From Flavobacteria bacterium MS024-2A (GTDB taxonomy: Bacteria > Bacteroidota > Bacteroidia > Flavobacteriales > Flavobacteriaceae): a DNA stretch of 64,000 bases. Position numbers and translations under genes: made by a program. Below, in pieces: positions 26,884 to 35,563 of the stretch; positions within the stretch are counted from its first letter, which is position 1; the number at the start of each line of letters is the position of its first letter. The DNA lies in contig CAJJBB010000010.1 of the NCBI GenBank assembly GCA_905182305.1, positions 124,001-188,000 on the forward strand, given 5' to 3'. The notes beneath the pieces are model-generated. The model had not been told where the DNA came from, searched no databases, and saw only the letters and a program-made list of their open reading frames with translations.

Positions 26884-28080
26884 ATGATTCATTCACTAAA
26901 AGGGGATAAGGTATTGTGGGGAATTTTGGCTTTGTTGGCCATCTTTTCATTCTTACCTGTATTTAGTGCAAGTTCAAATCTTGCTCATGTAGTTGGTAAG
27001 GGTACCCCTTGGGGCTATTTATTCAAACATTTTATAATATTAATTATTGGCTTTATTTTGATGTATTCAGCACACAAAATTCATTATACTTATTTTAAAG
27101 GGATTTCAATTTTAATGCTCCCTGTAGTAATCATTTTATTGATTTATACCGCTAGCCAAGGAACTGAAATAGAAGGGGCAAATGCAAGTAGATGGATTCG
27201 ACTTCCTATTATAGGATTGAGCTTTCAGACATCTACTTTAGCTTCTTTAGTAACTATGATTTATACTTCATATTACTTTTCTAAGTATAAAAAAACTGAA
27301 GTAACCTTTAAAAGGTCTCTACTTAAATTTTGGCTTCCAATATTTAGTGTAGTATTATTAATTTTTCCTTCTAATCTTTCTACAGCAGCTTTACTGTTTT
27401 TAATGGTATTGATTGTTTCTTTTGTTGCTGGTTACCCACTAAAATATCTTTTTACAATTTGTGGAACAGGTCTGGCGGGAGTAGTATTATTTTTCTTGAC
27501 AATTAAAGCTTTCCCGGAGGTATTTCCCAATCGCGTAGATACATGGTTAAATAGAATTGAAAACTTTAGTAATGGAAAAAGTTCAGATGGAAATTATCAA
27601 GTTGAGCGAGCAAAAACAGCTATAGTTAATGGTAAAATTTTTGGAGTTGGAGCTGGAAAAAGCCGTATGAAAAATTTTTTACCTCAAAGTTCATCTGATT
27701 TTATCTATGCCATTATAGTAGAAGAGTTTGGACTTTTTGGTGGGGTGGGATTGATTATTATTTATCTCTTATTACTATTTAGGATTGTTGTCATTTCTTA
27801 TAATGCATCAAGTATTTTTGGAACATTATTGGTTATTGGTTTAGGGTTCCCCATCATAGTTCAAGCTTTTATAAATATTGGTGTTACAGTTCAGGTACTT
27901 CCTGTTACAGGACAAAACTTACCTATGATAAGTAGTGGGGGTACTTCTGCATGGATGACTTGTATTGCTATGGGAATTATTTTAAGTGTTAGCTCAAAAA
28001 AAGAACAATTACAGGTGGATATAGGTTCTGAAATGTTAAAAAACAATAACCCAATAAGTATTCTCAGTGAAAGCATTTAA
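26884..28080 (+). CDS. ftsW: Division-specific lipid II polymerase FtsW (SEDS family)
   Basis: A 398-residue integral membrane SEDS glycosyltransferase with about ten helices. GANASRWIRLP, the large loop with EVFPNRVDTWLNR, and the C-terminal LPVTGQNLPMISSGGTSAW are FtsW signatures. It pairs with the class B PBP encoded upstream. The 3' end overlaps murG by 14 nt. Confidence 0.93.
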   Translation: MIHSLKGDKVLWGILALLAIFSFLPVFSASSNLAHVVGKGTPWGYLFKHFIILIIGFILMYSAHKIHYTYFKGISILMLPVVIILLIYTASQGTEIEGANASRWIRLPIIGLSFQTSTLASLVTMIYTSYYFSKYKKTEVTFKRSLLKFWLPIFSVVLLIFPSNLSTAALLFLMVLIVSFVAGYPLKYLFTICGTGLAGVVLFFLTIKAFPEVFPNRVDTWLNRIENFSNGKSSDGNYQVERAKTAIVNGKIFGVGAGKSRMKNFLPQSSSDFIYAIIVEEFGLFGGVGLIIIYLLLLFRIVVISYNASSIFGTLLVIGLGFPIIVQAFINIGVTVQVLPVTGQNLPMISSGGTSAWMTCIAMGIILSVSSKKEQLQVDIGSEMLKNNNPISILSESI

Positions 28081-29152
28081 ACTCATTTTTTCGGGTGGTG
28101 GAACGGGTGGACATATCTATCCTGCCCTTGCCATAGCAAGCGGATTTAAAAATACAAGGCCAGACACAGATGTTTTATTTGTTGGGGCTAATGATAAAAT
28201 GGAAATGAAAATAGTTCCTAAAGCAGACTTTAAAATAAAAGGATTATGGATCAGTGGACTTCAACGTTCCCTGTCATTACAAAATTTATTATTTCCATTT
28301 AAAGTACTCACAAGTCTTCTGCAATCATTGTTTATTCTATTAAGATTTAAGCCTGATGCTGTTATTGGAACAGGAGGTTTTGCAAGCTGGCCTCTTTTAC
28401 AAGTCGCACAATGGCTTGGTTATCCAACTTTAATCCAAGAACAGAATTCTTTCCCTGGAATTGCTAACCGTTTATTAGGTAATAAAGCAGATAGAATATG
28501 TGTAGCTTATGAAAAAATGGAACACTATTTTCCTCTTCATAAACTAAGGTTAACGGGTAATCCAATTCGTTTTAACATGTTAAGTTCAGGAATTTCAGCC
28601 AATGCTGCAAAAAGCTTTTTTGGACTAGACCCTCAGAAGTCTACGCTTGTAGTTATAGGTGGGAGTTTGGGAGCAAAAAGGATTAATGAACTAGTAGCAA
28701 ATGAATTATTATTTTTTAAAACACATAAATTTCAGATTTTATGGCAGTGTGGAGCTATTTATTTTGATAAATATAAAAATCTCAGTTGTCCAGAGGTGGT
28801 TATAAAATCTTTTGTGTATGAAATGGAAAAATTATATAGTGCAGCAGATATTATTATTTCAAGAGCTGGAGCTGGTAGTTTATCTGAATTAAGCTGTGTC
28901 GGAAAACCATTAATATTAATTCCTTCTCCAAATGTAACCGCAAATCATCAATTTCATAATGCGCAGGTATTGGTTGACGAAAAAGCCGCTTTTTTAGTTG
29001 AGGAATGTGATATTCCGGAGTCGTTTAAAATAACCTTCAAAAAACTAGCAACAGATAAAAATCTTCAAAAAGAAATGGGACAAAATTTAAAGGCTTTATC
29101 AAAACCCTATTCTGCCAATGAAATTGTGAAGGAAATAATGGAATTATTATGA
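28067..29152 (+). CDS. murG: UDP-GlcNAc:lipid I N-acetylglucosaminyltransferase MurG
   Basis: A 361-residue GT28 transferase making lipid II at the inner face of the membrane. SGGGTGGHIYPALA at the N-terminus, TGGFASWP, EQNSFPGIANR, GGSLGAKRIN and SRAGAGSLSEL are all typical. The start is GTG at 28067, inside the ftsW 3' end, and matches the family N-terminus (KAFKLIFSGGG). Confidence 0.95.
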   Translation: MKAFKLIFSGGGTGGHIYPALAIASGFKNTRPDTDVLFVGANDKMEMKIVPKADFKIKGLWISGLQRSLSLQNLLFPFKVLTSLLQSLFILLRFKPDAVIGTGGFASWPLLQVAQWLGYPTLIQEQNSFPGIANRLLGNKADRICVAYEKMEHYFPLHKLRLTGNPIRFNMLSSGISANAAKSFFGLDPQKSTLVVIGGSLGAKRINELVANELLFFKTHKFQILWQCGAIYFDKYKNLSCPEVVIKSFVYEMEKLYSAADIIISRAGAGSLSELSCVGKPLILIPSPNVTANHQFHNAQVLVDEKAAFLVEECDIPESFKITFKKLATDKNLQKEMGQNLKALSKPYSANEIVKEIMELL

Positions 29153-30486
29153 ATAATAAGAGTTTGCAGAGCTATTATTTTATAGGTATTGGAGGGATGG
29201 GAATGTCTGCCTTAGCAAGACTGTGTTTAATGAATGGCCATCGTGTTTTCGGATACGATATAACACCTTCTCAGATAATTGATGATTTAATTTTAGAGGG
29301 TGCTCAAGTTATATACGATCTTTCTCCTGAAGCTCTGCCAACCGAAGTATGTGATAAGAATATTGAGGTGGTTTACACCGCTGCAATTTCTAGAGATCAT
29401 CCGCAGTTAAAATATTTTTTAGCTCAAGGAAATAATGTTAGAAAAAGAGCTTATTTTTTAGCAGAATTAACTTCCAAAATTAAGACTTTAGCTATAGCAG
29501 GAACCCATGGAAAAACAACTACTTCTGCATTTTTGACACACATATTCTCTGAAAATAGTCAGGTATTTACTTCAATAATGGGAGGCTTTTTTAAAGATCA
29601 AAAATCTAATTTAATTACGCAAGGGAATGACTTTATGATTGTAGAGGCTGATGAGTATGACCGTTCTTTTTTACAACTTTATCCTGCTATCGCCTGTATA
29701 ACCTCTATGGATCCAGATCACTTAGATGTATATGAAACAGACTCTTCCTTTTCAGAGGCATTTATACAATTTTCTTCTCAGGTGAGTCAAACTTTAGTTG
29801 TTGCATATGGTCTTCCAGTAAATGGAATTACCTATGGGATTAATGTTCCAGCAGATTATCGAGTTGAAAATATTATTAAAAATAAATTTGGTTATAATTT
29901 TAATATAATAACTCCTTTAAGAACTTATAAAAATGTGTATTTAAACCAGTTAGGGATACATAATATCTCAAATGCACTTTGTGCTATTGCTATGGCGGAT
30001 CAAGCAGGTATTTTTCCTGAAAATTCAATAAAAGCATTAACTACTTTTCCGGGAGTTCAACGAAGAATGAATTTAATGAAGTATGGTGATGCAATTATTA
30101 TTGATGATTATGCACATCACCCTACAGAGATTGAGAATGTGCTAAATACTTTAAAAGGATTTTATCCTGAACGTAAAAATTGTGTTATTTTTCAACCACA
30201 TTTATTTTCAAGAACTCAAGATTTTATGAATGAATTTGCATTAGTTTTAAGTGAATTCGATGAGGTTGTTTTACTAGATATTTATCCAGCTAGAGAATTA
30301 CCTATATCCGGAATTTCTTCTCAAGTTTTATTAGATAAATTAAATCATTCTAATAAAAAATTAATTAAAAAATCAGCAATTAAAGAGAGTATTGATATAA
30401 GTAATGCAAGACTATTTGCATTTTTAGGGGCTGGGGATATTGGATTAGAGGTTGATAAGTTAAAAAAACAATTTACAGCAGCATGA
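29149..30486 (+). CDS. murC: UDP-N-acetylmuramate-L-alanine ligase MurC
   Basis: A 445-residue Mur ligase adding L-Ala to UDP-MurNAc. YFIGIGGMGMSALA, AGTHGKTTTSAFL as the ATP loop near residue 119, VEADEYDRSF and DDYAHHPTEI identify MurC. It overlaps murG and ftsQ by 4 nt each, so the whole block is translationally coupled. Confidence 0.95.
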   Translation: MNNKSLQSYYFIGIGGMGMSALARLCLMNGHRVFGYDITPSQIIDDLILEGAQVIYDLSPEALPTEVCDKNIEVVYTAAISRDHPQLKYFLAQGNNVRKRAYFLAELTSKIKTLAIAGTHGKTTTSAFLTHIFSENSQVFTSIMGGFFKDQKSNLITQGNDFMIVEADEYDRSFLQLYPAIACITSMDPDHLDVYETDSSFSEAFIQFSSQVSQTLVVAYGLPVNGITYGINVPADYRVENIIKNKFGYNFNIITPLRTYKNVYLNQLGIHNISNALCAIAMADQAGIFPENSIKALTTFPGVQRRMNLMKYGDAIIIDDYAHHPTEIENVLNTLKGFYPERKNCVIFQPHLFSRTQDFMNEFALVLSEFDEVVLLDIYPARELPISGISSQVLLDKLNHSNKKLIKKSAIKESIDISNARLFAFLGAGDIGLEVDKLKKQFTAA

Positions 30487-31196
30487 AAATAAAAAATGAT
30501 ATTGTTTTTTTAGTCTTGATGCTATTTTTTTTGGTAAGTATAGTTTCTTTTTCACACCAAAAAAATATGGTCAGAGTTGTTGACGAGATTAAGATTTCAT
30601 TCACACATTTTCCACGTTTTTTAGACACTATTTTGGTTAATAAATTGTTAACACAAAACTTTAGAGGAAAGTCTGTTCAGCTGAAAGATAGTTTAGATTT
30701 GAATATGCTTGAAAAACAGTTAAATCAAATTGCTGAAATTCAAAATGCGGAAGTATTTGTTTTACCAAAAGGACAGGTTTCTGTTTCAATAAGAGAAAGA
30801 ATACCAACTTTAAAAATCAATTCAATTCCTTCCTTTTATGCAGATGCATCGGGTGCTATTTTTCCATTTATAAAAGTTGACAACAATCAACTTCCTATTT
30901 TCAAAACAGACACTATTGATGCTTCGATAATAAATGTAGCAATTCTTATTGAACGTTTAAAAAAAGATACATTTATGAAATCTGAACTTAAGACACTTTA
31001 TTTAGATGATGCGTCTTATCATTTAAAATTAAAATCTTACCCTTTTGAAATCATTTTTGGAAATGAAAATGCTTTAAACGAAAAAATAGAAAAGCTTAAA
31101 GTTTTTTGTGCTTTTCAGAATATACAGGACAGTTTAATAAATTATCAAAAAATAAATTTAACCTACTCAAATCAAGTAGTGGCAACAACATTATAA
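30483..31196 (+). CDS. ftsQ: Cell division protein FtsQ
   Basis: A 237-residue single-pass protein: an N-terminal membrane helix (DIVFLVLMLFFLVSIVSF), then a periplasmic part with a POTRA-like region (IAEIQNAEVFVLPKGQVSVSI, about 75-100) and the FtsQ-type domain. Sequence similarity in this family is low; the assignment rests on topology, the QVSVSIRERIPTLKI segment and position between murC and ftsA. It links FtsL/FtsI/FtsW to the divisome. Confidence 0.88.
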   Translation: MKIKNDIVFLVLMLFFLVSIVSFSHQKNMVRVVDEIKISFTHFPRFLDTILVNKLLTQNFRGKSVQLKDSLDLNMLEKQLNQIAEIQNAEVFVLPKGQVSVSIRERIPTLKINSIPSFYADASGAIFPFIKVDNNQLPIFKTDTIDASIINVAILIERLKKDTFMKSELKTLYLDDASYHLKLKSYPFEIIFGNENALNEKIEKLKVFCAFQNIQDSLINYQKINLTYSNQVVATTL

Positions 31197-31200
31197 AATT

Positions 31201-32517
31201 ATGGAACAAACAAACATTTCTGTTGGACTCGATATTGGTACCACCAAAATAGTCGCTTTGGTTGGTAAAAAGAATGAGTTCAATAAGGTTGAAATTTTAG
31301 GGATGGGAAAATCTAAAAGTCTTGGTGTGCACAGAGGCGTTGTAAATAATATTACACAAACTATTCAGTCCATTCAGCAAGCAGTTGAGGATGCTATTAT
31401 AAACTCAAAACAAGAAATTAATGATGTAGTTGTAGGTATTGCTGGACAGCACATTAGAAGCATTCAGCACAGTGATTATATTACTCGTGAAAATCCTGAA
31501 GAAGTTATTAACGAAGATGATATTCAACAGTTAATCCAACAAGTTTACAAGCTGGTAATGCTCCCCGGTGAGGAAATCATTCATGTTCTTCCTCAAGAAT
31601 ATAAAGTAGATGGGCAAGGAGAAATTAAAGAGCCAATTGGAATGCACGGAGGTAGACTGGAAGCTAATTTTCACGTAGTTGTTGGGCAAGTTTCTTCTAT
31701 AAAAAATATTGGCCGATGCATAAAAAGTGCTGGACTAAACATGGAAAACATAACTTTAGAGCCTTTAGCATCATCAGAAGCTGTGTTGAGCTTTGAAGAA
31801 AAAGAAGCTGGTGTTGCGTTGATAGATATTGGAGGAGGTACAACTGATTTAGCTATTTTTAAAGATGGAATTATTCGACATACGGCAGTAATTCCTTTTG
31901 GAGGCAATGTTATTACTGAAGACATAAAAGAGGGCTGCTCTATCATTGAAAAACAAGCAGAACTCTTGAAAATAAAATTTGGTTCTGCATGGCCAGGTGA
32001 AAATAGAGATACAGAAATTGTGTCTATTCCTGGATTGCAAGGAAGAGATCCAAAAGAAATTTCACTTAAAACTCTTTCCAAGATCATTAATGCTCGTGTA
32101 GTTGAAATTATTGAGCAAGTATTTTTGGAGATTAAAAATTATGGTCATAACGAACAAAAAAAGAAATTAATTGCTGGAATTGTTCTTACTGGAGGTGGAA
32201 GTCAATTAAAGCACCTGAAGCAATTAGTAGAATATATTACTGGAATGGATACCCGAGTTGGATATCCAAGTGAGCATTTAGCAGGTGATACTCAGGAGAG
32301 TGTTTCAAGTCCACTTTTTGCAACTGCAGTAGGACTTTTAATGAATGCATTAGAACATAGTAATCCTTCTGAGGTCAGCTCTGTTAATGAAAATATTGAT
32401 GAAGAAACAGAAGAAACAGAGGAAAAAGATACTCCTATAAAAGATATTAATGTTGCACGAAAGTCAATCTTAGACAGATTTGGAGAGCGATTAAAAGAAT
32501 TTTTAGATAATGCATAA
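31201..32517 (+). CDS. ftsA: Cell division protein FtsA
   Basis: A 438-residue actin-family ATPase that tethers FtsZ to the membrane. SVGLDIGTTKIVALVG is phosphate 1, ALIDIGGGTTDLAIF phosphate 2, and IVLTGGGSQL the adenosine motif. The last residues (KSILDRFGERLKEFLDNA) can form the amphipathic membrane-targeting helix. An acidic stretch rich in Glu and Thr precedes it. The 3' end overlaps ftsZ by 8 nt. Confidence 0.95.
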   Translation: MEQTNISVGLDIGTTKIVALVGKKNEFNKVEILGMGKSKSLGVHRGVVNNITQTIQSIQQAVEDAIINSKQEINDVVVGIAGQHIRSIQHSDYITRENPEEVINEDDIQQLIQQVYKLVMLPGEEIIHVLPQEYKVDGQGEIKEPIGMHGGRLEANFHVVVGQVSSIKNIGRCIKSAGLNMENITLEPLASSEAVLSFEEKEAGVALIDIGGGTTDLAIFKDGIIRHTAVIPFGGNVITEDIKEGCSIIEKQAELLKIKFGSAWPGENRDTEIVSIPGLQGRDPKEISLKTLSKIINARVVEIIEQVFLEIKNYGHNEQKKKLIAGIVLTGGGSQLKHLKQLVEYITGMDTRVGYPSEHLAGDTQESVSSPLFATAVGLLMNALEHSNPSEVSSVNENIDEETEETEEKDTPIKDINVARKSILDRFGERLKEFLDNA

Positions 32518-34594
32518 TCAATATCAGAACATGGACCAAGAAGAAACAAAAGGGATTAATTTTGATTTACCAAAGAATAGAAGCAATGTAATTAAGGTTC
32601 TTGGTGTTGGTGGAGGAGGAAGTAATGCTATCAATTATATGTTTCAACAAGGAATAAAAGGGGTAGATTTTATTGTTAGTAATACAGATGCTCAAGCTTT
32701 AGCTGAGAGTGGAGTACCTACAAAAATACAACTAGGGGCTAGTTTAACTGAGGGATTAGGTGCTGGAGCAAACCCTGAAGTGGGAGCAAGTGCTGCCTTA
32801 GAAAGTCAAGAAGAAATACAATCGATACTTTCTACCCAAACTAAAATGATATTTATTACAGCAGGAATGGGTGGTGGAACAGGTACTGGTGCTGCTCCAG
32901 TAATTGCCCAGATGGCTAAATCACTTGATATATTGACAGTAGGTATTATTACTATGCCATTTCAGTTTGAAGGAAAATTAAGGTTGGAACAAGCCCAGAG
33001 AGGTTTAGAAAAAATGAAAACTTCAGTAGATGCTCTTATTGTAATTAATAACAACAAGCTTAGAGAAGTTTATGGAAATCTTGGGTTTAAAGCAGGCTTT
33101 GCAAAAGCTGATGAAGTATTAGCAACTGCCGCCAGAGGAATTGCAGAAGTTATTACCCACCATTACACTCAAAATATTGACCTTAAAGATGCAAAAACAG
33201 TACTTACCAATTCTGGTACTGCCATTATGGGATCTGGTTTAGCTTCAGGAAGTAATCGGGCACAAGAAGCTATAGTTAAGGCTTTAGATTCTCCACTTTT
33301 AAATGATAATAAAATAACAGGATGTAAAAATGTACTGTTGTTAATTGTTTCAGGATCAGATGAAATTACGATTGATGAAATTGGAGAAATTAATGATTTT
33401 ATTCAAGCGGAAGCTGGTAATCACACTAATATCATTATGGGTGTAGGAGAAGATGAAAGTTTAGGGAATGAGGTATCTGTAACCGTAATTGCAACAGGTT
33501 TTGGACAGGAGCAACAAAATGAAATATCCAATACAGAGGCTAAAAAAATAATTCATACTCTTGAAGCTGATCAAAAAATAACACATGATTTGAGTGATAA
33601 AAATCCTGTTTATGGACTAACTAATTCTTATGAAACTCACGACTTAGAAGAACAAAATACCTCAGCTACACCAAATAAAATTAATCAATCTATAGAAGAA
33701 GCCTCAGGAGAACTTTTGATAAAAATGAATACCATTTTATATGACCTAGATGTAGACTATGAAGTTGTTAGTAATAATGTTGATTTTCAGGAAACTAATG
33801 AAATTCCTATTGAAGAAGAATCTGAAGCTTCTTCTGTGAAAAACTCCTTTATTCCAAAACATGAAGAAATTAAGGCAGAAAAAATAGTAGATAAAAAAGT
33901 TTCTGAACTAGAAGAAATTAATTTAAAGAATTCATTTTTCGAACACCAATTTGAATTAGATTCACCTGCAATTGAGGATATTCCACCCTCTTTTGATGTT
34001 AATATTTCAGATGAACCTTTGGATGAAGAATTCATTATTAATGATTTAACAGACGTGCTTTCTGATATAGATGTAGTAGATCCTGAAGTTTTAGATCAAG
34101 AAAGTCAAATTCAACTAGATTTTGAATTACCTCTTAGCAAGGTTAAAACTGAAGATTTTCAAACGCCACATTTAGAGGAGGGAAAACTTTTAGAAACTTC
34201 AGGTGATTTAAACAAAGATTTTGGAGAAGCTTCTTTGGAGGTGACTTTTGAAATTAAAGATGAAACTCCAGATACTGAAAAATTAATTATTAAGGAGAAT
34301 CACTCAAAGTCCAATTCAACAGCTGAAATAGATCCCTTTGATCAGTCTATTGATGAAAGTATAACTTCTCAAAGCGAAAAGCGAAGAGAGCATTTAAAAG
34401 TTTTTAACTACAAATTCAAACATCAATTAAAACGTATTGATGAAATAGAAAAAGAGCCTGCTTATAAAAGACAAGGTCTAGATTTAGATGGTGACATGCC
34501 AGATTTACCGTCACGAACTTCTTTGAGCAATGACGAGAATAATGATTTACAACTTCGCTCAAACAATTCTTTTTTACACGATAATGTTGACTAA
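32510..34594 (+). CDS. ftsZ: Cell division protein FtsZ with a long acidic C-terminal extension
   Basis: A 694-residue FtsZ. The tubulin-like GTPase core (about 17-335) has GVGGGGSNAINYM, the signature GMGGGTGTGAAP and the T7 region. The rest, about 350 residues, is a strongly acidic, low-complexity linker (many Glu, Asp, Ser) ending in a basic stretch around KVFNYKFKHQLKRIDEIEK and the tail RSNNSFLHDNVD, which likely binds partners. Typical FtsZ is about 380-400 residues; Bacteroidota proteins are longer. The start is ATG 32510 overlapping ftsA; ATG 32531 is an alternative. Confidence 0.95.
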   Translation: MHNQYQNMDQEETKGINFDLPKNRSNVIKVLGVGGGGSNAINYMFQQGIKGVDFIVSNTDAQALAESGVPTKIQLGASLTEGLGAGANPEVGASAALESQEEIQSILSTQTKMIFITAGMGGGTGTGAAPVIAQMAKSLDILTVGIITMPFQFEGKLRLEQAQRGLEKMKTSVDALIVINNNKLREVYGNLGFKAGFAKADEVLATAARGIAEVITHHYTQNIDLKDAKTVLTNSGTAIMGSGLASGSNRAQEAIVKALDSPLLNDNKITGCKNVLLLIVSGSDEITIDEIGEINDFIQAEAGNHTNIIMGVGEDESLGNEVSVTVIATGFGQEQQNEISNTEAKKIIHTLEADQKITHDLSDKNPVYGLTNSYETHDLEEQNTSATPNKINQSIEEASGELLIKMNTILYDLDVDYEVVSNNVDFQETNEIPIEEESEASSVKNSFIPKHEEIKAEKIVDKKVSELEEINLKNSFFEHQFELDSPAIEDIPPSFDVNISDEPLDEEFIINDLTDVLSDIDVVDPEVLDQESQIQLDFELPLSKVKTEDFQTPHLEEGKLLETSGDLNKDFGEASLEVTFEIKDETPDTEKLIIKENHSKSNSTAEIDPFDQSIDESITSQSEKRREHLKVFNYKFKHQLKRIDEIEKEPAYKRQGLDLDGDMPDLPSRTSLSNDENNDLQLRSNNSFLHDNVD

Positions 34595-34604
34595 TTAATA
34601 TTTT

Positions 34605-35057
34605 ATGGGAATTTTAAGTAATCTTACTGATGAAATTAAAAATGCAATGCGAGCAAAAGACAGTTTGCGATTAGAGGCATTACGCGCAATTAAATCTGGA
34701 ATTCTTCTATCACAAACTGCAGTCTCAGGCACTAAAGAGCTTAATGACGATGAGTCTATAAGACTTCTCCAGCGTTTAGTGAAACAACGCAAAGAAAGCG
34801 CTGCTATTTACAGAGAGCAAGATAGAGCTGATCTGGCAGAACCTGAAGAAGCTCAAGCTAAAGTTATTACTGAATTTCTTCCCGCTCAACTTTCAGAAAA
34901 AGAAGTTGAGAAAATCATTTCAGAAATCATAACCAAAACAAAGGCAGATAACTTAAAAGATATGGGAAGGGTAATGGGGATGGCTTCGGGTCAATTAGCA
35001 GGTAGAGCTGAAGGAAAGCTAATAGCTAGCCTGGTGAAACAAAAGCTCGACATATAA
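34605..35057 (+). CDS. GatB/YqeY domain protein
   Basis: A 150-residue protein matching the YqeY family (LTDEIKNAMRAKDSLRLEALRAIKSG, then DMGRVMGMASGQLAGRAEGKLIASLVKQKL). The C-terminal half resembles the tRNA-binding tail of GatB, but no amidotransferase domain is present and the function is not established. It starts 10 nt after ftsZ and is probably the last gene of the dcw transcript; a terminator lies about 210 nt downstream. Confidence 0.9.
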   Translation: MGILSNLTDEIKNAMRAKDSLRLEALRAIKSGILLSQTAVSGTKELNDDESIRLLQRLVKQRKESAAIYREQDRADLAEPEEAQAKVITEFLPAQLSEKEVEKIISEIITKTKADNLKDMGRVMGMASGQLAGRAEGKLIASLVKQKLDI

Positions 35058-35264
35058 CTAGATAGGATGATTGTAAAAGATTAATTTGATAAAATCAAAT
35101 GCCCAACAAATAAAAACACGCTCATAGATTGGGTTTTATGTCAATTCATTTATTAGTAATATATCATTTAACATCGAAATAGTTAGAAACTGGGTGCCAT
35201 AGATCCACTCATAATCAAATTGTTTAATAAGTTTTTATTTTGTGAGCCCTTTTTGATTTATTTC

Positions 35265-35295
35265 GATACTTGTCATTAATCGCAAGTATCTTTTT
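35265..35295 (+). terminator. Intrinsic terminator
   Basis: An 8-bp perfect stem (GATACTTG at 35265-35272 with CAAGTATC at 35283-35290), 10-nt loop, followed by five T. It would end transcripts from the dcw/yqeY side before the tRNA promoter. Confidence 0.7.
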
Positions 35296-35451
35296 CATTT
35301 ATTAGCAACCTATAATCAATTTCAGTCGCTTTTCTGATAAAACAAACGTATATCATCTTAGAATTGTTTTTAACAATCTTTCATATTGGATTGATTATTT
35401 TTTGACGTTTAAAAAAAACTGAAGAAGCAGTCACATTGCTCAAATAATCTT

Positions 35452-35459
35452 TACTTTTG
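35452..35459 (+). promoter_or_regulatory. -7 promoter element of tRNA-Arg
   Basis: TACTTTTG, a full TAnnTTTG match, 9 nt before the first base of the tRNA. The nearest TTG (35436-35438) is closer than normal for a -33 element. Confidence 0.5.
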
Positions 35460-35468
35460 ATCCTAATT

Positions 35469-35542
35469 GGCCCAGTAGTTCAACTGGATAGAATATCAGA
35501 TTTCGGCTCTGACGGTTAGGGGTTCGAATCCCTTCTGGGTCA
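35469..35542 (+). tRNA. tRNA-Arg (anticodon UCG)
   Basis: A full cloverleaf of 74 nt can be folded by hand. The acceptor GGCCCAG pairs with CTGGGTC (one G-T), the D stem is GTTC/GAAT, and the anticodon stem is TCAGA/TCTGA with loop TTTCGGC. The T stem is AGGGG/CCCTT with loop TTCGAAT, and the discriminator is A. The anticodon TCG at positions 34-36 reads CGA and, by wobble, other CGN codons. CCA is not encoded. A T-run follows within 3 nt, and a lipoprotein gene starts 21 nt downstream. Confidence 0.96.
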
Positions 35543-35563
35543 CTTTTTTGCTAAAGTTTAGTC

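Larger units (their letters stand above)
35058..35468. other. 411-nt spacer between yqeY and tRNA-Arg
   Basis: No reading frame of useful length is seen on either strand. Contents: a 7-bp perfect hairpin with AAA loop at 35084-35100, a terminator at 35265-35295, and the tRNA promoter element at 35452-35459. The 90 nt before the promoter are very AT-rich. The long 3' region before the terminator could hold a small RNA, but nothing recognisable. Confidence 0.6.

Noticed and set aside
31671-32087. 138-residue minus-strand frame within ftsA
   Set aside because: Antisense shadow of the conserved ftsA core; no homology and no promoter.
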